This document shows positions 1-9,865 of a DNA stretch of 64,000 nt, piece by piece (position 1 is the first letter of the stretch; the number at the start of each line of letters is the position of its first letter). The stretch is from the NCBI GenBank assembly GCA_030035585.1, contig CM057462.1:98725234-98789233 (forward strand), written 5' to 3'. The notes beneath the pieces were generated by a model. The model saw nothing but the letters and a program-made list of their open reading frames with translations. It did no database searches and was not told the origin of the DNA. Source of the stretch: Dugong dugon. Its lineage: Eukaryota; Chordata; Mammalia; Sirenia; Dugongidae. The translations under genes and the position numbers were made by a program.

Positions 1-129
1 TCCTTTGGACTAATCTTTCCCTTGTATCTTGTTTTCTTCGTTCTCCCTTGCTGCCGAAGGGGTGACATAAGTGAAGTATCTTAGATGGCTGCTCACAGGC
101 TTTTAAGACCCCAGACACTACTCACCAAG
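1..129 (-). mobile_element. L1 3'UTR fragment, cut by window start
   Basis: This stretch matches, with small differences, the 3'UTR of the long L1 at 26352-26482 (shared 'cagacactactcaccaag' at its end), so it is an antisense L1 3'UTR piece. The rest of its 3' end lies left of the window. Similarity stops abruptly near 129, meaning the copy is 5'-truncated within the 3'UTR. No coding part is present. Confidence 0.8.
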
Positions 130-715
130 CTAGTTAACTTTTATGTGGACTATTGTTTTTCTTCCTCTTCCACCTGAGTGCCTCTCATGGTTAGAGAAGG
201 ATCTACTTCCTCAGGACAAGGACAAAGCCACCTGTATTCTCTTCTTTGTGGTGGATGTCCTTTCTTTTTCCCAAGTGACTGTGAAGCCAAGGACTACTTC
301 CCTAACCTGGGAAACATTGATGAAAATAGTTTCAATCATCTACTTAATGAATTTAATTTTGTTGTTTTGATGAAATTCACATTAAAAGCCATACCTGACA
401 TGCAAATAAAACTTCATAATGCTACAAATGGAATATTACAATTATTAACAGTGTCCTTTGGTGACCATAATTTTTCACTCGTGATGCCAATATTATCAAG
501 CATCTCTTTTTCCATTTTCTCCTATTTACTCTACAGAGGATACAGAGGCTAGTGGGCAATTTCTGAAGACATGAATGTGAAGTATAATAATGTGCCATGA
601 TTAGCCATATTTTAATTGCCTGTCCACTCACATCCTGTGCAGAAAAAAGTCAACACAGCAGGTCTGAGGCTGCTGTCCTAAGAAAGGCCAACTGGTAAGG
701 TTGGACCTTAGCTGG
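130..715. other. Unassigned AT-rich DNA
   Basis: I recognise no gene or repeat here. Short open frames exist on both strands, but they lack start context, splice signals or any familiar protein motif. It lies between an L1 scrap and an LTR insertion. Confidence 0.4.
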
Positions 716-1215
716 TGTCATAGATTGAATTATGTCCCCCAAAAATGTGTGGGTTATGATTCCCACTATTGTAATCTGATGTGATGTCCTAATGTGCTGT
801 AAACTCTATCACTATGATGAGGTTACATGTGATTTCCTTATGTGTTGTAAACTCTATCAGTATGATTAGGTTATACCGATGAGGTCTACAAGACGGATAG
901 TGTCTGAAGCCAATCTCTTTTGAGATATAAAAGAGAAGAGTGAGCAGAGACACATGGGAACCTCATACCACCAAGAAAGCAGTGCCGGGAGCAGAGCGAG
1001 TCCTTTGGACCTGAGGTTCCTGAGCAGAGAAGCTCCCAGACCAAGGGAAGATTGATGACACGGACCTTCCTCCAGAGCCGACAGAAAAAGTGTTCCCCTG
1101 GAGCTGACACCTTGAATTTGGACTTGAAGACTTCTGGATTGTGAGAGAATAAACTCTTTGTTAAAGCCATCCACTTGTGGTATTTCTGTTATAGCAGCAC
1201 TAGATGGCTAAGACA
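716..1215 (+). mobile_element. Solo LTR, ERVL-MaLR type, with 5-bp TSD
   Basis: A 500-bp unit begins TG (tgtcatagattgaatt) and ends CA (agatggctaagaca). It is flanked by a perfect 5-bp duplication, gctgg, at 711-715 and 1216-1220. A TATA box (tataaaag) lies at 926-933 and a polyadenylation signal AATAAA at 1148-1153, about 65 bp before the 3' end. The opening and closing sequences resemble mammalian MaLR (MST/MLT1) LTRs, and the 5-bp TSD fits ERVL-MaLR integration. No internal retroviral region is attached, so it is a solo LTR left by LTR-LTR recombination. Relatives lie at 2941, 24309 (stub), 45406 and 50850, all in the opposite orientation. Confidence 0.88.
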
Positions 1216-1320
1216 GCTGGCATCTTGAAATTTGACTGGTAAACAGTTTCCTTCACTGATACAAAATTTTCCTTAAATGATAACCATGGCTTGCTTTACC
1301 TAAACTGCTTGTGCAAACAA

Positions 1321-1690
1321 TATGTTTTATGTTTAACACCTCTTTTCCATCTTGGAGTCTGGGATTTTTGTCACATGTTAGGCAGAGGGTGCCTCCATAA
1401 AACCCCCCAATGAAAACATGGGCAATTAGTCTCTAATGAGTTTCCCTGGTAGACAACACTTCTCACATGTTGTTACAACTTGTTGCTGGAGGAATTAAGT
1501 GCATCTACTGGGAGAGGACTTTTGGAAGCTTATACTTGGTTTCCCTCAGACTTAGCCCCAAGAGCCTTTTCTTTTTGCTGCTTTTGCTTTATGTCCTTTC
1601 TCTGTAATAAATCTTAGCCATGAGTATGACTCTATTTTGAGTCCTGTGGGTCCTTCTAGTGAATCATCCAAACCAGGGGTATTCTTGGGA
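1321..1690 (+). mobile_element. Probable ancient LTR-like repeat
   Basis: The stretch has the layout of an old LTR 3' half: pyrimidine-rich sequence, an AATAAA signal (ctgtaataaatcttagc, about 1602-1618), then a GT-rich tail ending near 'gtccaacaca'. The 'ataaatcttagccatgagta' type of ending is familiar from mammal-wide LTRs, but I cannot name the family or fix the edges, and I see no clear TSD. Confidence 0.4.
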
Positions 1691-2204
1691 ATGTCCAACA
1701 CACAGCCCATCCCTTAGATCAGGTCTTCTGGCAAACAGATTTTAAAATGAAAATTTGTGTGCAAGAAGTATATTGACAATACTCTACAGAATAGCACCTA
1801 TAGGGGTGAGAGAGAAGCAAGACTAAGTACAGTGAGTGGTTGAATTGCTATGCAGTTGCAATAAAGGCTTCAGCCAATCCTATGGTAAGCTCCGGAGTTG
1901 TATGAGTCCTTAGAGAAGCATCAAATTGAAATAAGGGGGCTGGGCTTTTCTATCCCTTGCGTCTACCAGTTGTTGGATTTGGGCTTCCTATGGATAGGGA
2001 GGATAGCCTTGGGCCAGGGCTCCCTTCTGAAGAAGGCAGTTACTGTGGAGGGACTTAGCTATGAGCTTTTAGTATCCAAAACTCCTGGCAGCTGGATTGA
2101 TGAGGGCACCGGTTGCAAAGGAAGAAGTGTGGTGGATTTTACCCTCCTAAGCTGTTAGAAAATATATCCTTCTGTGTAGAAATACTGCAAATTGAGGTGC
2201 CTGG

Positions 2205-2755
2205 CTGAAACAGGATAGCTAATGCTGGTTAGAATCAAACTCCATATTGTTAACTAGACTCCATTTTAAATCAGACTTTAGCTTGACCAAAGTCTCTGCC
2301 TCTGCATTCCTAAGAATGTAGCCCATGACTTCCCTAAACTTTAACAACTCTTAGCAAGTAAGGGTAGGGGTGAGAATGTGGTTGTTCCAGGAAGGGTTTG
2401 CTGACACAAGAAATTGTGATGTTGGTGGTCTGTCACTACTCCTCCCCACTTTACTGATAGTCATGTAACATCAGGAGTTTGCCTTCCCCATTTTACAGTA
2501 TAAAAGGCTCTCCTCTCCCTGGGACAGTTGGAGCACTGGGTAGATTCTTCTCTGCCCTGTATTTCTCCAATTCGCTAATTGTATTGCCCTCAACAAATCT
2601 CTTTGCTTTTATTTTAAACAGAGTACGCCTTCTTACACTAAGACACTTCTCTTGGAAAGAAAGATCTACAGGTAGATGCAGTTCTTGCAGAACGGAAAAT
2701 CTTAAATGTCCCTGTTTTATCTCTCTGGCCCAAAATGACTAAATATATGGTGGAC
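2205..2755 (+). mobile_element. Possible ERV LTR, unnamed
   Basis: Starts around TGAAACAGG and contains a strong TATA box (tataaaaggctctcctctcc, about 2500), followed by a pyrimidine-rich leader and a 'caacaaatctctttgctttt' stretch like an LTR R/U5 region, ending near 'ggtggaca'. The arrangement suggests a retroviral LTR, but there is no convincing TSD and no attached coding region. A short open frame at 2479-2742 lies inside it and is not a gene. Confidence 0.35.
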
Positions 2756-2940
2756 AGTTAACCAAGAGGGACTTGGCAACAAGTATTTACATGATTTTTT
2801 TCTCGAGATTTGAACGAAACACAACTTAGTAGCTACAGTGGTTGTGGATCCATAGCATATATCTAATCTGCTAACCAGGAAGAACAGGAACTTCCTGTCC
2901 TGCCAATCTGCTTTCTAAGAGAATTTTCCTGATCCATAGC

Positions 2941-3569
2941 TGTCTCAGTTTGCTAGTTCTGCTGTAACAGAAATATCACAAGTGGGTGGTTTTAGCAAAC
3001 AGAAATTTATTTTCGAACAGTTTAGGAGGGTAGAAGTCCAACTTCAAGGTACCAGCTCTTGGGGAAAGTTCTCTCCCTGTCAGCTCTGGGGAAAGTTCCT
3101 TGTCTCTTTTCAGCTTCTGTTCCTTGGTTCCTTGTCAATCTTCATGTGGTATCTATTTTTCCCCATTTGTCCTTGCTTCTCTGTGCCTAATCTGCTTTTT
3201 TTATGTCTCAAAAGTGAGTGGTTAAAGACAAACCCTGTACTAATATGACCTCATTAATATAACAAAGAAAATCCTATTCCCAAATGGAATTACATCCAGA
3301 GGTACGTTGTTGGGTGCCATCAAGTTGATTCCTGCTCATAACGACCCCATGTAACAGCAGAACTGCTTCATAGGATTTTTGTTTTTTGGTTTTTTTTGGC
3401 TGTAATCTTTATAGAAGCAGATCACCAGGTCTTTCTCCCACAGAACCACTGGGCGGCTTTGAACTGCCAACCTTTCAGTTAGCAGCCAAGGACTTACCCA
3501 TTGCACCACAGATATAGGGGTTAGGATTTATAACACATGTTCTTGAGAGACACAATTCAATCTATAACA
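2941..3569 (-). mobile_element. MaLR-type LTR, antisense, split by a SINE
   Basis: In antisense it begins tgtctcagtttgctag and ends ctataaca. A perfect 5-bp TSD, atagc, flanks it at 2936-2940 and 3570-3574. Its ends match the reverse complement of the solo LTR at 716-1215. An antisense AfroSINE occupies 3306-3511, so the LTR proper is about 420 bp. No internal viral genes are attached. Confidence 0.85.
3306..3511 (-). mobile_element. AfroSINE, antisense, inside LTR
   Basis: The left edge, gttgttgggtgccatcaag, is the complement of the tail block shared by AfroSINEs and the RTE LINE (ggcacctaacaacaac). The right part, near 3461-3505, complements the tRNA-like head: the reversed B-box region reads 'ctttgaactgccaacctttc'. 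It interrupts the LTR at 2941-3569, so it is younger than that LTR. Confidence 0.8.
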
Positions 3570-3995
3570 ATAGCCGTTTGTGGCCAGACATCAAATACAC
3601 GTTAGGGAGGATTCCCCATTTGCTGGGGCTGTCATTTTAGCTGCTCCCTTTCTTTTGACACAAGTATAGGGAAGGTATTTTCTTAGGTATTATGCAATTA
3701 TAGGCCTGTCTTAACTAGTTTTGGGATTCTCTAACAACATAATTTGTTTAAATCCTTAATGGCTGCAGGTGGATTCATTTTCTTATTCCATACATTGGCA
3801 TCCAAAACGAGCAATGTTTCAGAGTCATGGTCGTTTAATCTGGGCCCAGACACTGTGGCTTAGGTGCATCAATATCAGACCTTGAGAGTCTTTACTGTCC
3901 ATTTCTTCCTTTCTCCCAGTTGCTGTCTTACTACATTATTCCTGATTTGTTCTTTGCAGCAAGGAATATTTGGCATGTATGGGTAGGTACTTAAG

Positions 3996-4570
3996 TGCTG
4001 AGCAGAATTCTAAGATGGCCCCCAAGGTTTCTGCTCCCTGGTGTCCACACTGTATCTAATTTCCTCCTCCAAGTGGAAAAGCCTATAAATATGAAGGGGT
4101 AGTCACTCCCTTGATTAAGTCATGTTATATTACAAAAGTAAAGAGATAGTCACTCCCATGGTTATGTTACAAATTATATAAAACTGTCATAGCAGAGTAG
4201 TGAGAGACACTCTCTTGTCCTTGAAGAAGCAAAATTTCATGTTATGGAGAGGGCCATGTGACTAGGAACTGAGGGAGCTAGAAGTTTTAGGCAACAGCTA
4301 GCAACAAAATGGGGACCTCAGTCCCCCAACCACAAGGACCTGAATTCTGCCAGCAACTTGAATGAGCTTGGAACAGGATCTTGAGCCTCAGATGAAATCA
4401 CAGCTCTGGCAAACACCTATATTTAAGCCTGATAAGACTCTAAGCAGAGGACCCAGCTAACCCATGCTTGGACTACTGATCAATGGAAACTGTAAGATAA
4501 TAAATGTATGTGGTTCTAAGCTGACAAGTTTGTGGTAGTTTGTTGCATAGCAATAGGAAACTAATACGCA
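3996..4570 (+). mobile_element. Ancient LTR-like repeat
   Basis: Begins tgctgagcagaattctaag, runs through 'atggcccccaaggtttctgc', and ends after an AATAAA signal (gataataaatgtatgtgg) and 'aaactaatacgca'. This head and tail are typical of old mammal-wide ERVL/MLT-type LTRs. A relative lies at 54388-54930, and an antisense one at about 52740-53300. No clean TSD is visible, so the edges are approximate. The 3570-3995 stretch before it holds nothing I recognise. Confidence 0.5.
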
Positions 4571-4850
4571 TAGTGACGGGATCCACCTAAAACTAACAAA
4601 AGCAAGATGAGAATGTATAGCCCACAGGTGACTGAGAGGTCCAGGTAACTGCTGGCTTCAAAAGAGCTAGATCCAGACTTCAGACCACGTTATCAGTACT
4701 CTGACTCTCCTCTCTCAACATTGGTTTTTTCTGCCTCATTCTATAGATAGCTTTCTCCATGCAGCCAAGAAAGATGGCCCCCAACAGTACCTCTCTTACA
4801 AATCATTATCCTAAAGGAAGAGGCTCTCATTCTTTCAGCATCCATGTTTT

Positions 4851-5982
4851 GTTTTGTTTTTTTCTTTATTTTATTGCTGTACTTTAAGTGAAAATTTACA
4901 ATTCAAGTTAGTCTCTCATACAAAAATTTATACATACATTGTTATGTAACCCTAGTTGCTCTCCCTGCACTGTTACAGCACACTCCTCCTTTCCACTCTG
5001 GATTTCCTGTGTCCATTCAACCAGCTCCTGACCATTTCAGCCTTCTCATCTCACCTTCGGACAGGAGCTTCCCGTTTAGACTCATGTATCTACTTGAGCT
5101 AAGAAGCACACTCTTCACCAGTATCACTTTATGTCCCATAGTCCAGTCTAATCTTTGTTTGAAGAGTTGGCCTTGGGGATGGTTTTAGTTCTGGGTTCAT
5201 AGAGTGTCTGGGGGCCATGTCTTCTGGGGTTCCCCCAGTCTCAGTCAGACCATTAAATCTGGTCTTTTTACTAGAATTTGAGTTCTGCAGCCCACTTTTC
5301 TCCTGTTCCATCAGGGACTGTCTGTAGTGTTCCCTGTCAGGGCGGTCATTGGTGGTAGCCAGGCACCATCTAGTCCTTCTGATTTCAGGATGATGCAGTA
5401 TCTGGTTTATGTGACCCTTTCTGTCTCTTGGGCTAATATTTTCCTTGTGTCTTTCGTGTTCTTTCTTCTCATTTACTCCAGGTGGGTTGGGACCAATTGA
5501 TGCATCTTAGATGAGCTTTTGCTAGCTTTTAAGACCCCAGACACCGCTCACCGAAGTAGGATGCAGAGCATTTTCTTAATAAACTATGTTATGCCAATTG
5601 ACCTAGAAGTCCCCTAAAAGCATGGTCTCCAGACCCCAGCCCCTGCTACTCTGTCCCTCGAAGTGTTTGGTTGTATTCAGGAAACTTCTTAGCTTTGGTT
5701 TAGACCTGTAGTGTGTGCTGTCCTTCCCTTCACCTAAGATAATACTTGTCTACTATCTAGTTAGTGAATAACTCTTACCCTCCCTCCCCACCCTTGTAAC
5801 CATCAAAGAATGTTGTCTTCTGTGTTTAAACCTTTTCTTGAGTTCTTATAATAGTGGTCTTATACAATATTTGTCCTTTTGTGACTGACTAAATTCACTC
5901 AGCATGATGCTTTCTAGGTTCCTCCATGTTATAAGATGTTTCACGGATTCGTCGTTGTTCTCTATCATTGTGCAGTATTCCA
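4851..5982 (-). mobile_element. 5'-truncated L1 with 17-bp TSD
   Basis: An antisense L1 3' end: a T-rich run at the left (complement of poly(A)), then the 3'UTR closely related to those at 12950 and 24333, ending near 5982 in the last part of ORF2. A perfect 17-bp duplication, ttcagcatccatgtttt, flanks it at 4834-4850 and 5983-5999. This is a standard target-primed insertion that copied only about 1.1 kb. The open frame at 5129-5311 is a shadow of the 3'UTR. Confidence 0.92.
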
Positions 5983-5999
5983 TTCAGCATCCATGTTTT

Positions 6000-7640
6000 A
6001 AGGAAGTATTTTAAGGTTCATCTAGCATAGAATCCATTCAAAACCCCCAACTGATCAATGTGGCTGAAGCAACTGGAGTATTGCTAATTGACCCATGAAA
6101 GAAATGGTTCACATCGTGACTGAAAACTCTGCTGGGGGAGGTAGGTCACAAAGTGGGCTTTTCTTATCAGACAAAAGGCTAAAGGACAACCATAAAAACA
6201 GATGTCATCTTTAAGATAACCCAGGAGTATAGTAATCTTGATTTGTGACGTCTCTGGGTGCTGGCGAGATCATCGCTTTGCCACTCTATTTTATTTCATG
6301 GGTAAATCAAACAGTAACTACATAATTTGTTCAAGTTATAAAAAGCATGAAAAGTTGTGGGGTTATATGTGTAAATAAACTATGTTGCTTTTTATGTTCC
6401 CAAGGAACCAGGCTTGTTCATATGAATAAAACAAATATATATAAGGTACACATTATGAAATACTTTATCTTCTTAGCATTCTTGTGCTTTATTGTTATTA
6501 TAATTTGATAGATAAATTTTAAGTTTAGAGAGTATATGAAATTCACCTGAGGTCTTATGAGACTAAGTAACAAAACTAAAACTCAAAAGAAGAGTCTCTA
6601 CAAGGATTCATGGATAGCTAAGAGAAAAAATGAGATTTCAACATGTTAAGTAAAATAAACAAAATCATGGAAGAACTTCCAGGTAATATTCCACAAATAA
6701 ATGACTTTGACATACAGACAGTCCCTGGGTTACGAACATCCAACTTATGGACAACTCGTACTTGCCCTTTAATGTTACGTAAATTTGCCCTCACTTTGAA
6801 AGTATTGCCAACCCCTACTTGCAACAAATTCTTCATCACAATCACCTTCACTTGCTACAATGCAGCTTTAAATCATTGAAAAAGCTTTGAGCCTTTTCTT
6901 GCACTAAAGTAAGGCTAAATAAGAACCATATGCACCTGTTAGACTTAAACATGCAAATTCCACTTAAAGACTCAGTTAGCAACTGATCTCATTGGTAACC
7001 CATATCTGCAAAATTCTTTTTGAGAACTCCTCTCTGACTCCCCCCTCCCCCAATCTGCTTCATTTAACAAGTAAAGTTTGCGAAGATGTAGGTGTCCTTA
7101 ATCCCATCCACTCCAGGTCAAGATTTTCTCTTTCTTCCCCCTGAGTAAAAATGAACAATATCAATGCATATCTTTCTCAATCACTCCTGGGATAGAAAGG
7201 GCCAAACACTGAAAACTCACATTCACCTGCAAACACAAACCAAAAACCAGGTTAACCCTTTCATGACTCATGAAACATACAGAGTCCCACCTACTTTTTA
7301 TGCCTCTAGAGTTCTTTGGGAGTATACTTTTCCTGCTGAAAGTATTTGCTTCCCTCCAGTGGGTGTAAAGGTGAAAGGTGAAAGAAACATCCACTGAAGC
7401 AAAATAGCTGAGGTATAAGGCAAAACCAGAGGTGTCCCCATGTACCCAATGGAAGGGGTCCCATGTACGCAACGGAAGGCTCCCTGCAAAAAGCCTGCTA
7501 CCCAGATGGGCCCCCACAAATCATGAATTTTCACATGCTATTTCTCAAAAACCTATACTACCGACTAAAAATTCAAACACAATGACACAGCGTGCATTCC
7601 ACTACTGAGAACACATGGTTTCAACAAAAAATGCAAAGCA
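6000..7640. other. Intergenic DNA, possible small DNA-transposon relic
   Basis: No gene recognised. Around 6718-7000 a block starts 'cagtccctgggttacgaac' and ends near 'ggtaacccatat', giving gggttac/gtaaccc as short inverted ends. This recalls mammalian non-autonomous DNA transposons whose ends contain similar 'tacgaa' motifs, but the match is too short to name. Overlapping short open frames at 7161-7534 on both strands have no familiar motif. Confidence 0.3.
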
Positions 7641-7684
7641 GAAAATAATTGAGTCTTTTTTTTTTTTTAAAGCAAAAAGAAAGT

Positions 7685-7690
7685 TTTATT
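7685..7690 (-). promoter_or_regulatory. Polyadenylation signal of the retrocopy
   Basis: Plus-strand tttatt is AATAAA on the minus strand, about 14-20 nt before the poly(A) run. It marks the 3' end of the retroposed transcript and sets its orientation. Confidence 0.65.
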
Positions 7691-7721
7691 CGGCATATAT
7701 TCAAAAAGGGCAGAAGCAGGA

Positions 7722-8075
7722 AGTGGACAAGCATGCTGTCAGAGCTAGAATGTTTGCCTGAATCCAAGGAAATATCACAGAACAGACAGAAGTGGGAAAA
7801 TGGACAAGTATGCTGCTACAGCCATGTCTGTCCAAGTCCAAAGAATATTACAGAGTAGGCAAGAGTGGGAAAATGGACAAGCGTGCTGCCACAGCCATGT
7901 CTGTCCGAGTCCAAGGAAATATCACAGAACAGACAAAAGTGGAAAAACGGACAAGCATGTTGCTAGAGCCATGTCTGCCCAAGTCCAAAGAATATTACAG
8001 AATAGGTAAGAATGGGAAAACGGACAAGCATGCTGCCACAGCTATGTCTGCCTGAGTCCAAAGAACAGTTACAGA
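7722..8075. repeat. 73-74 bp tandem repeat, five copies, dimeric
   Basis: The core 'ggacaagcatgctg' recurs with ggacaa starting at 7725, 7802, 7875, 7949 and 8022 (spacings 77, 73, 74, 73). Units alternate between two types: one with 'aaggaaatatcacagaacag' (first and third) and one with 'aaagaatattacagaatagg' (second and fourth), giving a higher-order dimer of about 147 bp. The fifth unit is partial and divergent. Because no stops fall in two frames, long open frames run through it (7792-8055 and 7800-8009), but their frame shifts with every unit, so coding is unlikely. Confidence 0.85.
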
Positions 8076-8804
8076 GCCGTCAGTATATATTAACATTACA
8101 AATGGGCAAAACCATTAAAAGCTTAGTCTTTTTACAGATTGGCTAGAAACTGTGATCCTACATTTTGAATAGTCTTTCTTAACAATCATTGGTACAGGTT
8201 TCAGTAATGAGAGTCAGGAGGATCTTCATTGGTCTGACAAATTTCTATTCACTAAATGCTAATAGAAAAAGATAAGAGTGGAAAGTCTTTTGTGTTGTGT
8301 TTGATGGGCTTTATGGGAGAGTTTCCCTAAAAGTTATTTCCCGGGATTATCTTAGCTATTGTCCTTATACCTCAGGGCCCAGTTGATGTGTCCTTGTGAG
8401 TCCTTGTGAGCCCAGCTTCAGCTGGGTCACATTCTGTATGCTCAAGGAGAGGGAATAATAACTCTAATATTATTTCCTAAATCAGTTCCTCCTTTTGATC
8501 AGAATAATTGGGTCTTTAATGGTTATATGAGAGGGGGTCATAGAAACAGTAAAATTTAAATCTGGATAGGTCTAATCTTTTGCTTTTTTCATGTATGACG
8601 TCCTTGATTCATTCCACAACTCATCTGGCCTTTGGTCATTAGTGTTCAAGGTGTCAAATCTATTCTTGAAATGGTCTCTAAATTTAGGTAGGATATACTC
8701 AAGGCTGTACTTTGGCTCTCATGGAATTGTTTTAATTTTCTTCAGTTTCAACTTGAACTTGCATATGAGAAATTGATGGTCTGTTCCACAGTAGGCCCTT
8801 GGCC

Positions 8805-9326
8805 TTATTCTGACTGATGATATTGAGCTTTTCCAACATCTCTTTCCACAGATATAGTCGATTTGATTCCTGTGAATTCCATCCAGTGAGGTCTATGTGT
8901 ACAGTCGCTGTTTATGCTGGTGAAAAAGGTATTTGCAATGAAGAAATCATTAGTCTTGCAAAATGCTATCATAAGATCTCCAGCATCCTTCCTATCACCA
9001 AAACAATATTTTCCAACTACCGATCCTTCTTTGTTTCCAACATTTGCATTCCAATCACCAGTAATTATCAATGCATCCTGATTGCATGTTCCATCAATTT
9101 CAGACTGCAGAACTTGGTAAAAATCTACAATTTCTTTATCTTTGGCCTTAGTGGTTGGTGTGTAAATTTGAATAATAGTCGTATTAACTGGTCTTCCTTG
9201 TAGGCGTATGGATGTTATCCTATCACTGACAGCATTGTACTTTAGGATAGATCTTGAAATGTTCTTTTTGACGATAAATGCAATGCCGTTCCTCTTCAAG
9301 TTGTCATTCCCAGCATAGTCGACCAT
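8805..9326 (-). pseudogene. RTE apurinic-like endonuclease domain, remnant
   Basis: A 173-residue open frame on the minus strand matches the middle of an RTE/BovB endonuclease. Visible motifs are 'YAGNDNLKRNGIAFIVKK', 'IQIYTPTT', the catalytic-type 'ITGDWNANVG' (Asp-Trp-Asn core) and 'FFIANTFF'. In the family this exonuclease-endonuclease-phosphatase fold nicks target DNA to prime reverse transcription. The frame opens at a Met inside the domain; the family's upstream part is on the same strand toward 9580 but broken by stops. The conserved 'HxxP/TW' region downstream is altered ('THRPHWMEFTG'), and the frame ends soon after. It lies in the inverted half of the element and is separated from its RT by the inversion, so it cannot act as one polyprotein. 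Confidence 0.82.
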
Positions 9327-9865
9327 ATGATTGTCCTATTCAAAATGGCTAATACCAGTCCATTTCAGCTCACTAATGCCTAGGATACGGATATTTGTGT
9401 GTTCTATTTCATTTTTGATGATTTTCAGTTTTCCTAGATTCATACTTTGTACATTCCACCTTCCAATTATTAATGGATGTTTGCAACTGTTTCTTTTCAT
9501 TTTGAGTCATGCCACATCAGCAACTGAAGGTCCCGAAAGCTTGACTCCATCTACATCATTAAGGTCATCTCTACATTGAGGAGGCAGCTCTTCCCTCGTC
9601 ATATTTTGAGTGACTTTCAACCTGAGGGGTTCATTTTCTGGACTATATCAGACAATGTTATGCTGCTATTCATAAGGTTTCACTGGCTAATTCTTTTCAG
9701 AAGTAGACTTCTGGGTCCTTCTTCCTAGTCTGTCTTAATCTGTAAGCTAAGCTGAAACCTGTCCACTATGGGTAACCCTGCTAGTATTTGAATACCAGCG
9801 GCAAAGTTCCAGCATCACAACAACACAGAAGCCCCCACAGTATGATAAACTGACAGATGCTTGGG

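Larger units (their letters stand above)
7659..8502 (-). mobile_element. Polyadenylated retrocopy of an unknown transcript
   Basis: Read on the minus strand, this 844-bp unit ends in an AATAAA signal (complement at 7685-7690), then 'ctttctttttgcttt', then a poly(A) run (T-run from 7659). The flanks form an imperfect duplication, aataattgagtcttt at 7644-7658 and aataattgggtcttt at 8503-8517 (14 of 15 match). Poly(A), a correctly spaced signal and a long TSD are the marks of L1-mediated retroposition. The body contains a 73-74 bp tandem repeat. Near its 5' edge the minus strand reads gatcaaaaggaggaactg (8483-8500), which resembles a retroviral polypurine tract followed by an LTR start, so the source may have been the 3' end of an endogenous retroviral transcript. 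That origin is a guess. Confidence 0.6.

Noticed and set aside
7792..8055. Open frame of 87 residues with internal repeats, as a repeat protein gene
   Set aside because: It arises from a 73-74 bp tandem repeat, which shifts frame each unit; two frames are open at once and neither has a coding context.
7722..8075. CRISPR-like array
   Set aside because: The units are tandem with no unique spacers, and the window is mammalian.
8395..8412. Short direct repeat 'tccttgtgag' twice
   Set aside because: Only 10 bp, explained by a local slip inside the retrocopy; no further copies.
8817..9203. 128-residue plus-strand protein
   Set aside because: It is the shadow of the antisense RTE endonuclease frame at 8805-9326.
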